From: Bacillota bacterium
GTDB lineage: Bacteria; Bacillota; Clostridia; Tissierellales; Sporanaerobacteraceae
Direction of reading: 5' to 3'
DNA: 13,362 bases
Assembly (NCBI GenBank): GCA_029779375.1
Contig: JAKPAR010000044.1
Location: 1 to 13,362 of the forward strand
A model generated the notes under the pieces. It saw nothing but the letters and a program-made list of their open reading frames with translations, had not been told where the DNA came from and made no database searches. The position numbers and the translations under genes are program-made. Position 1 is the stretch's first letter, and the number at the start of each line of letters is the position of its first letter. Of this stretch, positions 7,449 through 13,362 are shown one piece after another.

Positions 7449-7556
7449 GTTGTATTATATCGTATAATTATTGTTTCTATTGAGCTTATATTTGGATTGT
7501 TTTGTGGATTCATCATACTGACTAAAAATAGACATATAGTCGATAAAACGACATGA
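7449..7556 (+). other. In-frame membrane-helix tail after the permease stop, possible remnant
   Basis: Directly after the permease TAA (7446-7448), the same frame stays open for 35 codons to TGA 7554-7556. It encodes a convincing single transmembrane helix (I-I-I-V-S-I-E-L-I-F-G-L-F-C-G-F-I-I-L) followed by a basic tail T-K-N-R-H. No ATG or GTG start and no ribosome site are present; the only candidate is a mid-helix TTG. It may be a degraded small gene or a lost C-terminal extension of the permease. Between here and 7812 the only other recognisable elements are the terminator and the sigma-54 promoter. Confidence 0.25.
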
Positions 7557-7619
7557 CTCACAAACAGGTAAATTAAAACCCTATATGAAAATTATATATG
7601 ATGAAGAAATTTATAATCG

Positions 7620-7653
7620 AAGTAAGTGCCTTTTTTACGACACTTACTTTTTT
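7620..7653 (+). terminator. Rho-independent terminator of the ABC/sigma operon
   Basis: A perfect 9-bp stem AAGTAAGTG (7620-7628) with CACTTACTT (7641-7649) and a 12-base loop is followed by a T-run at 7648-7653. It lies about 170 bases after the last ABC gene and about 100 bases before the prd promoter, insulating the two operons. Confidence 0.8.
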
Positions 7654-7753
7654 AAATTTCACGATTTATTTTATATTATAAGGTTAAAATAAGCTAGAAG
7701 TATCAATGGTTTGTACATGTTTTCATATAAGTTTATATAAATAAGTAGTATTG

Positions 7754-7769
7754 TGGCATGATATTTGCT
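7754..7769 (+). promoter_or_regulatory. Sigma-54 (-24/-12) promoter of the prd operon
   Basis: TGGCATGATATTTGCT matches the sigma-54 consensus (TGGCAC, G/R, short spacer, TTGCW) at all but one position. The GG (7755-7756) and GC (7767-7768) doublets have the required spacing. The start of transcription would be near 7779, about 34 bases before the prdC start. This fits published work in Clostridioides difficile, where prd expression needs the sigma-54-dependent activator PrdR and SigL. An activator site upstream could not be assigned with confidence; GTCG-N6-CGAC at 7539-7552 is one short inverted repeat in the region. Confidence 0.85.
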
Positions 7770-7812
7770 ATATTTAATGATGATAATTAAAGACTTATAG
7801 GGGGTGACGACT

Positions 7813-9120
7813 TTGAAAAGAATATCAATTAGATTGAAACAGCATGTAGGAGCACCTTGCGTTCCAACTGTTCAAATTGGAGACGAAGTAAAAAGAGGGC
7901 AATGTATTGCAGAGCCTTCAGGACTAGGTGCTAAAATACATTCAAGTGTTTCTGGAAAAGTAGAGGCTATAAATGATAAAGAAATAGTCATACTTGCAGA
8001 TGATGTTCAAGACAAGGACTATATAAGAATAAAAGAATGTGATTCAATAATTGATACAGTTTATGAAGCAGGAATAGTTGGGGCCGGTGGAGCAGGTTTT
8101 CCAACCCATATAAAACTTAAAGCTGAAATACCAAATGGCTATATAATAGCAAACTGCGTTGAATGTGAACCTGCACTTCATCACAATATAAATTTGCTAG
8201 AAAATGACCCTGGAATTGTCATAAGGGGAATAGAATATGCAATGAAAGCAACAAAAGCACAAAAAGCATATATAGCAATAAAAGCAAAAAATGTTAAGGC
8301 AATTGAAGCTATAAATAAATACTTATCAGGTTCCAAGAATATTGAAGTAAAACAGCTAAAAGATATGTATCCTATGGGAGAAGAAAGAGCAATTATTCAT
8401 GCTATATTTGGCAAATGGCTTGAACCAACACAGCTTCCTCTTGAAGCAGGTTGTGTTGTTTTGAATGCTGAAACCCTTTCGAATATAACAAGAGCTGTTG
8501 AAGATAGAAAACCTGTCATAGATAAGGATATAACTGTTATAGGTAAGCTAAAAGGTGGAAATAAGCCCCATATTCTTTTTCAGGTACCTATTGGAACTCC
8601 AATTGTAGATCTCATAGAAGATTGTGGAGGAATTGATGGGGAATATGGAGAAATAATTATTGGAGGGCCATATACAGGAAAGGCAGAAGATTTAGATAGT
8701 GCGGTTGTAACTAAAGTGTCAGGAGGCGTAATAGTTACTATACCTTTCCCTAAATATGAAGGTCCTATAGGGCTTTTGGTATGTGCTTGTGGTGCTAATG
8801 AAGAAAGACTTAGAGATGTTGCTTCAAAAATGGGTGCAGAAGTTGTTGCTGTGGCAAAATGTAAAAATGTTGTAGATGTAAGGGGAGCCAACAAATGCAA
8901 AACTCCAGGAGATTGTCCAGGACAAGTTGAGGCAATTATGACTCTTAAGAAAGGTGGAGCAAAAAGAGTTCTTATTTCCAACTGCAGTGACTGTTCCAAC
9001 ACTGTAATGTGTTGTGCACCTAAAATGGGACTTCCTGTATATCATCATACAGATCATGTTTTTAGAACATTAGATTATCCATTGACAAGAAGATTGCCTA
9101 TGGAGGAAGAAAATAAATAA
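7813..9120 (+). CDS. prdC: PrdC, RnfC-like electron-transfer protein for proline reductase
   Basis: The 435-residue protein is related to RnfC. It opens with a barrel-sandwich-like segment (Q-H-V-G-A-P-C-V-P-T-V-x-x-G-D-x-V-x-x-G). A glycine-rich G87-I-V-G-A-G-G-A-G-F-P-T segment follows, then C115-V-E-C118-E-P, as in RnfC/NuoF-type proteins. The C-terminal third is cysteine-rich: C324-A-C326-G, N-K-C-K-T-P-G-D-C-P-G-Q, N-C-S-D-C-S and C-C-A-P-K. There is no classical ferredoxin C-x2-C-x2-C-x3-C motif, so thiol redox chemistry seems likely. Its role is to pass electrons, ultimately from NADH or the Rnf system, to the reductase. No in-frame UGA is present, although PrdC in some Stickland fermenters is, as I recall, a selenoprotein. 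The TTG start at 7813 is chosen because AGGGGGTGA (7799-7807) is spaced for it; the GTG at 7804 lies inside that site. prdA follows after 20 bases. Confidence 0.93.
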   Translation: MKRISIRLKQHVGAPCVPTVQIGDEVKRGQCIAEPSGLGAKIHSSVSGKVEAINDKEIVILADDVQDKDYIRIKECDSIIDTVYEAGIVGAGGAGFPTHIKLKAEIPNGYIIANCVECEPALHHNINLLENDPGIVIRGIEYAMKATKAQKAYIAIKAKNVKAIEAINKYLSGSKNIEVKQLKDMYPMGEERAIIHAIFGKWLEPTQLPLEAGCVVLNAETLSNITRAVEDRKPVIDKDITVIGKLKGGNKPHILFQVPIGTPIVDLIEDCGGIDGEYGEIIIGGPYTGKAEDLDSAVVTKVSGGVIVTIPFPKYEGPIGLLVCACGANEERLRDVASKMGAEVVAVAKCKNVVDVRGANKCKTPGDCPGQVEAIMTLKKGGAKRVLISNCSDCSNTVMCCAPKMGLPVYHHTDHVFRTLDYPLTRRLPMEEENK

Positions 9121-9140
9121 TTGAAAGGAGGCTTTTATAT

Positions 9141-11222
9141 ATGTCAATGAGTGCTGAACATGCAGCAGAGATGAAAGATGAAGTTGCTGTTGTATGTTGT
9201 AGAACAGAAGAAGGTACAATAATTTCACCAGAAAATTTAGAAGATCCAAGTATATTTCCAGATCTTGTTGATTCAGGACTTTTGACTATTCCAGATGATT
9301 GTTTGAAAATAGGTGAAGTAATTGGAGCAAAGCTTATAAAAACAATAGATTCACTGACACCAATCACTCCAGATATAGTTGAAGGGGCGAAAAAAATTGA
9401 AGAAGTAAAAGAAGCAAAATTGACCCAAGAGGATGAGAAAGCTGTTTTGAAATATAACAAAAGCAGAGGAGAAGTTATAGGTATAGAGGATTTAGAAAAT
9501 CCAATGCATTTTGAAAAACTTTCAGATTCTCTTCTTATAGATTTAAATGACAGGGTACTTTCTAGAAAAGAAGTTGTAGGGAAGAAACTAAAAAAAGATG
9601 TAGTTGCATTGACTCCCATAACAGCTGATATGCTTGAAGGGTATGAAGATATGGCAGTTGAATCTCAAGAGATTTCTCAAACCACTGTTGTTAATGGCGG
9701 AATTTTAAAGATAAAAATAAGTGAAGGAAAAGGAATAGATATAGAAGTTCCTCTAGGAGTTGGAGGAGTTGCTACAAATTCTCCAGTAAAAGTTGAAGCT
9801 CCTAAAGAAGAGATGGAGTCGAAAACTATAGAAGAGCCAACAGCAAAATATGAAGATAAATTAGTTAGAAAACTTGTGAAAAAACATTTTAAGATAGATG
9901 AAGTAAAATTTGGACCTGAAACTAAAATAGAAGGAAAAACTCTTTATATAAGAGAAGATATATGTAAAGATGCAGTGAAAGCTGACCATTTAGTAAAAGA
10001 TATAGTTATAGACATTATTACTCCAGATAAATACAATACTTATAGTGAAACTATAATGGATGTTCAACCAATTGCTACAAAAGAAGGCGAAGATAAATTA
10101 GGTACAGGAACTACAAGAGTACTAGATGGGGTAGTAATGATGGTCACTGGAACTGATGAAAATGGTGTTCAGATAGGTGAATTTGGTTCATCAGAAGGAA
10201 TACTTGAAGAAAATATTATGTGGGGAAGACCAGGAGCACCAGATAAGGGAGAAATATTTATAAAAACTCAAGTAACTATTGCAGCAGGGACAAATATGGA
10301 GAGACCAGGACCTCTTGCAGCTCATAGGGCTACAGATTATATCACTCAAGAGATAAGAGAAGCTCTAAAAAAACTTGATGAAAGTAATGTTGTAGATACC
10401 GAAGAATTTCAGCAGTATAGAAGGCCAGGAAGAAAGAAAGTAGTTATAGTTAAAGAAATAATGGGGCAAGGGGCAATGCATGACAATTTGATTCTTCCTG
10501 TTGAACCTGTTGGAGTTCTTGGAGGAAAACCAAATGTTGACCTTGGAAATGTTCCTGTAGTATTGTCACCCCTTGAAGTTCTTGATGGAGGAATACATGC
10601 TCTAACATGTATTGGACCAGCTTCTAAGGAATGCTCAAGACATTATTGGAGAGAACCACTTGTTCTTGAAGCTATGAATGATCCAGAAATAGATCTTTGT
10701 GGAGTTGTATTTGTAGGAAGTCCACAGATAAATGCAGAGAAATTCTATGTTTCTGAAAGACTTGGTATGCTTGTTGAAACAATGGATGTGGATGGAGCAG
10801 TGGTTACAACTGAAGGTTTTGGGAACAATCACATAGATTTTGCAAGTCATATAGAGCAGATAGGAATGAGGGGAATTGAAGTAGTTGGAATGTCTTTCTG
10901 TGCTGTTCAAGGAGCATTAGTAGTTGGGAATAAATATATGAAGTATATGGTTGATAACAACAAATCAGAAGCAGGTATAGAAAATGAAGTTTTAGCTTGC
11001 AATACATTGTGCAAGGAAGATGCTATAAGAGCTCTTTATATGCTTAAAACTGCTATGGCAGGGGAAGAAGTGAAAAGTGCTGAAAGAAAATGGAACCCAA
11101 ATGTAAAGGAAAGCAATCTTGAGGCAATTGAAAGAACTACAGGCATAAAGATTGAAAGAGTTGAAAATGAAACTTCAATTCCTATGAGTCAAAAAAGACT
11201 TGAAAAATATTCAACAAAGTAG
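9141..11222 (+). CDS. prdA: PrdA, D-proline reductase proprotein (pyruvoyl precursor)
   Basis: The 693-residue proprotein of D-proline reductase self-cleaves to give two subunits. The smaller one carries the N-terminal pyruvoyl group that binds D-proline for reduction to 5-aminovalerate. The cleavage site is H-A-L-T489-C490-I-G-P; cleavage leaves 489 residues plus a 204-residue pyruvoyl subunit of about 23 kDa, as described for Clostridium sticklandii. The order is: an N-terminal region with two similar modules (about 25-82 and 110-167); a short G-G-I-L-K-I-K-I-x-E-G-K-x-I-D-I-E-V-P-L domain (about 185-210); a linker; the PrdD-like core (about 240-489); and the PrdE-like C-terminal part. By recollection typical PrdA is about 630 residues, and the extra module accounts for the added length. 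AGGAGG (9126-9131) precedes the ATG. The gene is cotranscribed with prdC. Confidence 0.96.
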   Translation: MSMSAEHAAEMKDEVAVVCCRTEEGTIISPENLEDPSIFPDLVDSGLLTIPDDCLKIGEVIGAKLIKTIDSLTPITPDIVEGAKKIEEVKEAKLTQEDEKAVLKYNKSRGEVIGIEDLENPMHFEKLSDSLLIDLNDRVLSRKEVVGKKLKKDVVALTPITADMLEGYEDMAVESQEISQTTVVNGGILKIKISEGKGIDIEVPLGVGGVATNSPVKVEAPKEEMESKTIEEPTAKYEDKLVRKLVKKHFKIDEVKFGPETKIEGKTLYIREDICKDAVKADHLVKDIVIDIITPDKYNTYSETIMDVQPIATKEGEDKLGTGTTRVLDGVVMMVTGTDENGVQIGEFGSSEGILEENIMWGRPGAPDKGEIFIKTQVTIAAGTNMERPGPLAAHRATDYITQEIREALKKLDESNVVDTEEFQQYRRPGRKKVVIVKEIMGQGAMHDNLILPVEPVGVLGGKPNVDLGNVPVVLSPLEVLDGGIHALTCIGPASKECSRHYWREPLVLEAMNDPEIDLCGVVFVGSPQINAEKFYVSERLGMLVETMDVDGAVVTTEGFGNNHIDFASHIEQIGMRGIEVVGMSFCAVQGALVVGNKYMKYMVDNNKSEAGIENEVLACNTLCKEDAIRALYMLKTAMAGEEVKSAERKWNPNVKESNLEAIERTTGIKIERVENETSIPMSQKRLEKYSTK
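9213..9641 (+). repeat. Diverged tandem duplication of a module in the PrdA N-terminus
   Basis: PrdA residues 25-82 and 110-167 align with a period of 85 residues. Shared elements are G-x-(I/V)-I-x-x-E-(N/D)-L-E-(D/N)-P, then F-x-x-L-x-D-S, (E)-V-(I/V)-G-x-K-L-x-K, and S/A-L-T-P-I-T-x-D-(I/M)-(V/L)-E-G. The nucleotide sequences have diverged, so the duplication is old. Residues 83-109 between them are a charged, probably helical linker (K-K-I-E-E-V-K-E-A-K). Confidence 0.8.
10605..10610 (+). other. PrdA self-cleavage site codons (Thr489-Cys490, pyruvoyl origin)
   Basis: ACA-TGT encodes Thr489-Cys490 in the context H-A-L-T-C-I-G-P. In the characterised enzyme the serinolysis-like reaction uses a cysteine at this place, and the pyruvoyl group is derived from it. 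The predicted C-terminal subunit of 204 residues fits the known 23-kDa chain. Confidence 0.8.
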
Positions 11223-11230
11223 GTATTGCT

Positions 11231-11488
11231 ATGAAATATGGAGACAAAATAATCCAGATGCAGGGCATCATAGTAGAAATTCATGATGGATGTGTGTCTA
11301 TAGATTTAAAAGGAAGACTTGGATTCATGAAAATACCTATGAGAATGCTTATAACGGATTATCCGTTAAAAGTTGGACAGGAAGTTGGATTTAATATGAG
11401 TTTCATAGAAGTTTTATCGGAAGAACCCAATGAAAAATATGTGAGCAATATAGAAAAGAGAAATAGAAAGGAAGGTGTGAGTAAATGA
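11231..11488 (+). CDS. Small CBO2463/CBO2479-like protein of the prd operon
   Basis: The 85-residue soluble protein lies between prdA and prdB. The first 60 residues alternate short strands (I-I-Q-M-Q-G-I-I-V-E-I, C-V-S-I-D-L-K-G-R-L-G, V-G-Q-E-V-G-F-N-M-S-F), suggesting a small beta barrel of S1/OB-like size. A lysine- and glutamate-rich tail follows. It resembles the small family named after Clostridium botulinum CBO2463/CBO2479, also found in prd clusters; that assignment is from memory. Its biochemical role is unknown; its position between the two reductase subunit genes suggests assembly, maturation or RNA-level control. The ribosome site is weak (AGGT overlapping the prdA stop), so translation may depend on coupling. 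It overlaps prdB by four bases (ATGA). Confidence 0.8.
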   Translation: MKYGDKIIQMQGIIVEIHDGCVSIDLKGRLGFMKIPMRMLITDYPLKVGQEVGFNMSFIEVLSEEPNEKYVSNIEKRNRKEGVSK

Positions 11489-12210
11489 GCTTAACAACTG
11501 TTAAGGGTTTACAATCAGAGATATATGTACCTATTACACCTCCACCTGTATGGGCTCCAGTGAAGAAACCTTTAAATGAGATGAGAGTTGCTTTTGCAAC
11601 TGCTGCAGGAGTTCATTTGAAATCTGACAAGAGATTTAATCTTGCAGGGGACTTCACATTCAGGACAATACCAGGAGATGTAAATACCAAGGATTTGATG
11701 GTTTCTCATGGTGGATATGACAATGGAGATGTAAATAAGGATATAAATTGTATGTTTCCTATAGATAGATTAAGAGAACTTGCAGCTGAGGGTTTTATAA
11801 AAGAAGTTGCTCCTACACATATAGGATTTATGGGTGGTGGAGGAAATCAAGAAAAGTTTAAGAACGAAACTGGACCAGCTATTGCACAGATTTTGAAAGA
11901 CGAAAATGTGGATGCAGTTGTTATGACTGCTGGGTGAGGTACTTGCCATCGCTCTGCTGTACTTGTACAGAGAGCAATTGAGGAATCGGGGATTCCTACA
12001 ATATTGATTGCAGCATTGCCTCCTGTTGTAAAGCAGACAGGAACACCTAGAGCAGTGGCTCCTCTTGTACCTATGGGAGCTAATGCTGGAAGGCCAAATG
12101 ATCCTGAAATGCAAAGAAATATCCTTAGAGATACGTTAAAACAACTTGTGGAAATAGATACTCCAGGGAAGGTAGTACCTCTTCCATATGAATATATAGC
12201 AAAGGTATAA
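11485..12210 (+). CDS. prdB: PrdB, selenocysteine subunit of D-proline reductase (UGA read as Sec)
   Basis: Reading TGA 11935-11937 as selenocysteine gives one 241-residue protein, close to the 26-kDa PrdB subunit. Sec151 lies in T-A-G-U-G-T-C-H-R-S-A, a U-x-x-C redox motif with Cys154. The family is related to the GrdB-type selenoprotein subunits of glycine and betaine reductases. The selenolate is thought to attack the alpha-carbon of D-proline bound to the PrdA pyruvoyl group; the Se-N or Se-C adduct is then reduced via PrdC. An ordinary annotation would split this gene into a 150-residue piece and a 68-residue piece starting at 12004; the conserved sequence runs unbroken across the UGA. 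A stable hairpin starts 13 bases after the UGA. AAGGAAGGTG precedes the ATG, which overlaps the previous stop. Confidence 0.96.
11935..11975 (+). promoter_or_regulatory. UGA codon and bacterial SECIS-type hairpin in prdB
   Basis: Downstream of TGA 11935-11937, GCTCT (11951-11955) pairs with AGAGC (11971-11975). Above a bulged G (11956), CTGTA (11957-11961) pairs with TACAG (11966-11970), closing a CTTG loop. The loop lies about 25 bases after the UGA, within the spacing known for SelB-dependent bacterial SECIS elements. The single-base bulge also fits that class, although it is G rather than the U seen in E. coli fdhF. Confidence 0.75.
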
Positions 12211-12213
12211 CAA

Positions 12214-12239
12214 TAAGCCTCCCGATATTGGGAGGCTTA
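12214..12239 (+). other. Strong hairpin without U-tract between prdB and prdD
   Basis: A perfect 10-bp stem TAAGCCTCCC (12214-12223) with GGGAGGCTTA (12230-12239) and a GATATT loop begins 3 bases after the prdB stop. It ends about 8 bases before the prdD ribosome site. No T-run follows, so full termination is unlikely. It could protect the upstream mRNA 3' end, act as a processing site, or modulate prdD translation. Confidence 0.7.
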
Positions 12240-12258
12240 AGTGTCAGGTGGTGATTTT

Positions 12259-13014
12259 ATGGAGAATGAGATAGAAATGAGAAGGCTTGTCATAAAAGCT
12301 TTTCACATAGAAAAAGTAGAATTTTCAGAAAAAACATATATAGATGATAGAGTTTTATATATAAATAAGGACAGGATTTTAAATTCAAAAGAAGAATATA
12401 TAAAGGGTCTAAATATAAATATTATAAATCCTGATGAAAGAGATATTTATGTAAATTCCATAATGGATTTTTTGCCTATTGCTACTAAGGTATTGGGAAG
12501 GCTTGGAGAAGGAATAACTCATGTACTCACTGGGGTTTGTACTATGCTTACAGGAGTTGATGAGGATGGAATTCAAGTTGCTGAATTTGGCTCATCAGAG
12601 GGGATATTGAGTGAACAGGTTGTATTCGACCGCCCGGGAACTCCAGCTAAAGATGATATTCTAATTCATGTAGATGTGGTATTGAAAAGCGGAATGGGAG
12701 CTACAAGGAAAGGCCCGGAAGCAGCCCATAGAGTATGTGATAGTCTTGTTCAAGAAATAAGAGACTATTTAAAAAATATGAATGGAAGATTTTGTGATGA
12801 AAAGCATGAATATTTAGACACTATAAGGCCTCAAGGGAAAAAGGTTGTCATAATAAAGCAAGTTGCAGGTCAAGGCGCCATGTATGATACTAGACTGTTT
12901 GGGAATGAACCATGCGGATACAATGGAGGAAAATCTATTATAGATATAGGGAATGTACCTATAATACTTACTCCAAATGAATACAGAGATGGTGCCCTTA
13001 GGGCAATGCATTAA
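12259..13014 (+). CDS. prdD: PrdD, PrdA-core paralogue
   Basis: The 251-residue protein matches PrdA from about residue 240 to 489. Shared blocks include I-M-D-x-x-P-I-A-T-K, L-T-G-V-D-E-D-G-I-Q-V, A-E-F-G-S-S-E-G-I-L, R-P-G-x-P, G-P-x-A-A-H-R, K-K-V-V-I-I-K-Q, G-Q-G-A-M-Y-D and the ending D-G-A-L-R-A-M-H, equivalent to D-G-G-I-H-A-L-T489 of PrdA. It stops exactly where PrdA is cleaved and lacks the PrdA N-terminal modules. Its role beside the reductase is not established. The ATG at 12259 is preferred over GTG 12241 because AGGTGGTG (about 12246-12253) precedes it. PrdE follows after 14 bases. Confidence 0.92.
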   Translation: MENEIEMRRLVIKAFHIEKVEFSEKTYIDDRVLYINKDRILNSKEEYIKGLNINIINPDERDIYVNSIMDFLPIATKVLGRLGEGITHVLTGVCTMLTGVDEDGIQVAEFGSSEGILSEQVVFDRPGTPAKDDILIHVDVVLKSGMGATRKGPEAAHRVCDSLVQEIRDYLKNMNGRFCDEKHEYLDTIRPQGKKVVIIKQVAGQGAMYDTRLFGNEPCGYNGGKSIIDIGNVPIILTPNEYRDGALRAMH

Positions 13015-13028
13015 AAGGTGGTGTTAAA

Positions 13029-13362
13029 ATGGGCGTAGGACCGTCTACAAAAGAAACTACACTTCATCATTTTAGAGATCCACTGCTTTCTGTAGTTTCA
13101 AATGACAAAGATATAGATTTGTTAGGAATAATCATTGTTGGAACTCCGCAAGACAATGCGGACAAGATGTTTGTAGGGCAAAGAGCAGCTACTTGGGTAG
13201 AAGCTATGAGAGCAGATGGTGTCATAATTTCTGTCGATGGTTGGGGTAATAGTCATGTAGACTATGCCAATACCATAGAAGAAATAGGCAAAAGAGGTAT
13301 TCCTGTAGTGGGACTTAGTTTTGTCGGTACTCAAGGACAATTTGTAGTAAAAAATGAATACA
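13029..13362 (+). CDS. prdE: PrdE, PrdA C-terminal paralogue (3' end outside window)
   Basis: The first 111 residues are visible and the frame is open to the window end. They match PrdA from Cys490 onward: V-G-P-S-T-K-E with I-G-P-A-S-K-E; D-P-L-L with E-P-L-V; I-D-L-L-G-I-I-I-V-G-T-P-Q with I-D-L-C-G-V-V-F-V-G-S-P-Q; G-W-G-N-S-H-V-D-Y-A with G-F-G-N-N-H-I-D-F-A; and the G-L-S-F strand. The position of the PrdA pyruvoyl cysteine is Gly2 here, so no pyruvoyl group can form. AAAGGTGGTG (13015-13024) precedes the ATG. It presumably forms a complex with PrdD. Confidence 0.9.
   Translation, partial: MGVGPSTKETTLHHFRDPLLSVVSNDKDIDLLGIIIVGTPQDNADKMFVGQRAATWVEAMRADGVIISVDGWGNSHVDYANTIEEIGKRGIPVVGLSFVGTQGQFVVKNEY

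Noticed and set aside
7539..7552. GTCG-N6-CGAC inverted repeat as the activator (UAS) site for the prd promoter
   Set aside because: Only 4-bp arms, inside a possible coding remnant, and separated from the promoter by the terminator; too weak to call.
8580..9057. Minus-strand open frames opposite prdC
   Set aside because: They overlap a well-conserved plus-strand gene, have no ribosome sites and show no recognisable protein pattern.
9098..9619. Long minus-strand open frame (173 codons) opposite the prdA 5' end
   Set aside because: It is serine- and phenylalanine-rich, as expected for the antisense of Glu/Lys-rich coding sequence; prdA is conserved on the plus strand.
11938..12210. Separate small gene with an ATG at 12004 downstream of prdB
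   Set aside because: It continues the PrdB family sequence in the same frame across the Sec UGA and has no ribosome site; it is the C-terminal part of PrdB.
12214..12239. Rho-independent terminator ending the prd operon
   Set aside because: The stem is strong but no T-run follows on either strand, and prdD/prdE continue with good ribosome sites.
1..13362. CRISPR arrays, tRNA or rRNA genes, insertion sequences
   Set aside because: No regularly spaced repeats, tRNA-like cloverleaf, rRNA segments, transposase motifs or terminal inverted repeats were seen on reading.

Overview
The window is low-GC DNA with AGGAGG-type ribosome binding sites and tightly overlapping genes. It carries a D-proline reductase (prd) operon with an in-frame selenocysteine UGA. 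Together these point to an amino-acid-fermenting (Stickland) member of the Clostridia, such as a Peptostreptococcaceae, Tissierellales or proteolytic Clostridium relative. The species cannot be named from sequence alone.

Layout. (1) 1-449 is the 3' end of a class I methyltransferase gene. It faces a decayed minus-strand gene (523-902) across a shared hairpin (483-511). The decayed gene is frameshifted and may be the remnant of a DUF4179-like anti-sigma or surface protein. (2) 932-7448 is a compact seven-gene plus-strand operon: ABC ATPase, ABC-2 permease fused to an M1-type metallopeptidase, ABC-2 permease, ECF sigma factor, small two-helix membrane protein (candidate anti-sigma), second ABC ATPase, and second large permease. 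Most junctions overlap by 4-11 bases. A good ECF-type promoter (TGTAAC, 16-base spacer, CGAAT; 885-911) sits just upstream, so the sigma factor may switch on its own operon. I infer an envelope-stress or peptide-export/resistance function; no substrate is visible. (3) 7449-7812 is intergenic. It holds an in-frame membrane-helix remnant, a rho-independent terminator (7620-7653) and a near-perfect sigma-54 promoter (7754-7769). (4) 7813-13362 is the prd operon: prdC (RnfC-like electron carrier), prdA (pyruvoyl proprotein), a small CBO2463/CBO2479-like protein, prdB (Sec-containing subunit, UGA at 11935), prdD, and prdE (cut by the window end).

How the prd genes work together. Electrons from NADH or Rnf-linked carriers are thought to pass through PrdC to the PrdA/PrdB reductase. 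PrdA self-cleaves at Thr489-Cys490 to make a pyruvoyl group that binds D-proline. The PrdB selenolate (Sec151) attacks the C-N bond to give 5-aminovalerate. PrdD and PrdE together match PrdA, split at exactly the point where PrdA is cleaved.

Most notable points: the sigma-controlled ABC/peptidase operon with its candidate autoregulatory promoter; the exact PrdD/PrdE split at the PrdA cleavage site; an apparent N-terminal module duplication in PrdA; a 10-bp terminator-like hairpin without a U-tract between prdB and prdD; and the absence of prdR from its familiar place next to prdC/prdA.
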